This document shows positions 6,551-6,869 of a DNA stretch of 6,869 bases, piece after piece (the first letter of the stretch is position 1; every line of letters starts with the position of its first letter). The stretch lies in the NCBI GenBank assembly GCA_001412335.1, contig LKUF01000283.1:1-6869 (forward strand), in the 5' to 3' direction. The stretch comes from Methanolinea sp. SDB. Its GTDB lineage: Archaea; Halobacteriota; Methanomicrobia; Methanomicrobiales; Methanospirillaceae. A program made the position numbers and the translations under genes. Below the pieces are notes generated by a model. That model ran no database searches. It was not told where the DNA came from and worked only from the letters and a program-made list of their open reading frames with translations.

Positions 6551-6588
6551 ACCTATACGAGAAGTGAGTTTGGGTTACAGGTATAGGT
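6551..6588 (+). repeat. Perfect inverted repeat in the fdhC leader
   Basis: ACCTATAC at 6551-6558 and GTATAGGT at 6581-6588 are exact reverse complements separated by 22 bases. They end 27 bases before the fdhC start codon and 13 bases before its ribosome binding site. The site could be a stem-loop near the 5' end of the mRNA or a two-half-site operator for a dimeric regulator. Half-site centres are 30 bases apart, about three helical turns, which would suit protein binding on one DNA face. Only the repeat itself is directly seen. Confidence 0.6.
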
Positions 6589-6601
6589 AGGACATTTCAG
6601 A

Positions 6602-6607
6602 GAGGTG
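6602..6607 (+). promoter_or_regulatory. Ribosome binding site of fdhC
   Basis: GAGGTG lies 8 bases before the ATG at 6616, followed by an A-rich spacer ending in six A residues counting the A of the start codon. It fixes the fdhC start and indicates that this mRNA, unlike the predicted pyrD transcript, has a real leader. Confidence 0.85.
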
Positions 6608-6615
6608 TGTAAAAA

Positions 6616-6869
6616 ATGGTATTTCATCCCCCAGTCGCAATCGTCGCGAAAGCAGGCGATGCTGGGAAGTACAAGGTAGGGCTTCCAGCCTGGAACATGC
6701 TCCTGCGTGGTTTCATGGCCGGAGCATACATCGCAATCGGTGGAGCTCTCGCAACAGTCTGTGCAACCGGAGTCGCCGGTTGGGCAGGAGCAGGTATGGC
6801 AAAGCTCATTCTCGGGGCAGTGTTCCCTGTTGGGCTTATTATCATCATCCTTACCGGTGCAGAACTCTT
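6616..6869 (+). CDS. fdhC: Formate transporter, formate/nitrite channel family (partial, 5' end)
   Basis: This is the N-terminal part of a membrane channel that probably imports formate for use as electron donor in methanogenesis. Eighty-four complete codons are present and the gene runs off the right edge; family members have about 280 residues and six membrane helices. About 28 cytoplasmic residues precede the first helix, LLRGFMAGAYIAIGGALATVC (29-49), which carries the family's characteristic AGAYI signature. The second helix begins near residue 63 and ends in ILTGAEL (78-84), the start of the conserved TGAELF motif; the last two bases, TT, are consistent with the following Phe. Glycine and alanine content in the helices is high, as usual in the family. 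Nitrite or another small anion is possible, but formate fits a methanogen best. Formate dehydrogenase genes often follow fdhC and may do so here beyond the edge. Confidence 0.9.
   Translation, partial: MVFHPPVAIVAKAGDAGKYKVGLPAWNMLLRGFMAGAYIAIGGALATVCATGVAGWAGAGMAKLILGAVFPVGLIIIILTGAEL

Larger units (their letters stand above)
6410..6615 (+). promoter_or_regulatory. AT-rich intergenic region with candidate fdhC promoters
   Basis: This 206-base spacer is far richer in A and T than its neighbours and holds no credible gene. Three TATA-like elements are visible: TATTATATA at 6410-6418, TTATTAATA at 6518-6525 region preceded by purine-rich AGAAAA (6511-6516), and TTTTAATTTT at 6539-6548 preceded by AGAAAGG (6531-6537). 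The second would place transcription start near 6547-6549, just before an inverted repeat, giving a leader of about 67 bases. The third could instead be the T-rich archaeal-type terminator of pyrDK or an alternative TATA box. No intrinsic hairpin-plus-T terminator is seen after pyrK. Choice among the elements is inference. Confidence 0.5.

Noticed and set aside
6624..6848. A 74-codon minus-strand frame over fdhC
   Set aside because: It is the complement of the fdhC membrane helices; the plus strand has the ribosome binding site and the family signature.
1..6869. CRISPR, transposon, phage, tRNA or riboswitch
   Set aside because: I saw no spaced repeat arrays, transposase or integrase motifs, terminal inverted repeats or tRNA-like folds; the window is almost fully packed with recognisable housekeeping genes.

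Overview
The window looks like ordinary chromosome from a methanogenic archaeon, most likely of the order Methanomicrobiales. This is inferred from the gene set: an archaeal family B DNA polymerase, a CbiA/CfbB-type a,c-diamide synthase, the two-subunit PyrD/PyrK dihydroorotate dehydrogenase, and a formate/nitrite-family channel resembling the FdhC formate transporter. Archaeal AT-rich promoter elements support it: they stand out against GC-rich coding DNA, and one may give leaderless transcripts. I see no phage, insertion-sequence, CRISPR, tRNA or rRNA signal.

Layout. Positions 22-4706 hold three closely spaced minus-strand genes, read right to left: a lactate/malate dehydrogenase family protein (3840-4706), DNA polymerase B (1377-3833, 6 bases after the dehydrogenase) and the a,c-diamide synthase (22-1347, 29 bases after polB with a strong ribosome binding site). 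The strand may continue beyond the left edge, because a GTG overlaps the synthase stop codon. From 4765 the direction changes: pyrD (4765-5652) and pyrK (5645-6409) overlap by 8 bases on the plus strand. After a 206-base AT-rich leader region, the first 84 codons of an fdhC-like gene run off the right edge.

The two gene groups diverge from a 58-base spacer with a single AT-rich element (4731-4740), placed so that it could serve as TATA box in both directions. pyrD and pyrK encode the FMN catalytic subunit and the FAD/[2Fe-2S] electron-transfer subunit of one enzyme in pyrimidine synthesis. The minus-strand group joins central carbon metabolism, replication and tetrapyrrole cofactor synthesis, with no obvious shared pathway. 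FdhC would import formate for methanogenesis; formate dehydrogenase genes may lie to its right, outside the window.

I found no convincing new system. The points most worth a second look are the architecture of the fdhC leader (a perfect 8-bp inverted repeat near a predicted transcript start, plus several TATA-like elements), a long hairpin inside the dehydrogenase gene, the divergent promoter, a degenerate PCNA-binding tail on the polymerase, and an altered active-site loop in the dehydrogenase.
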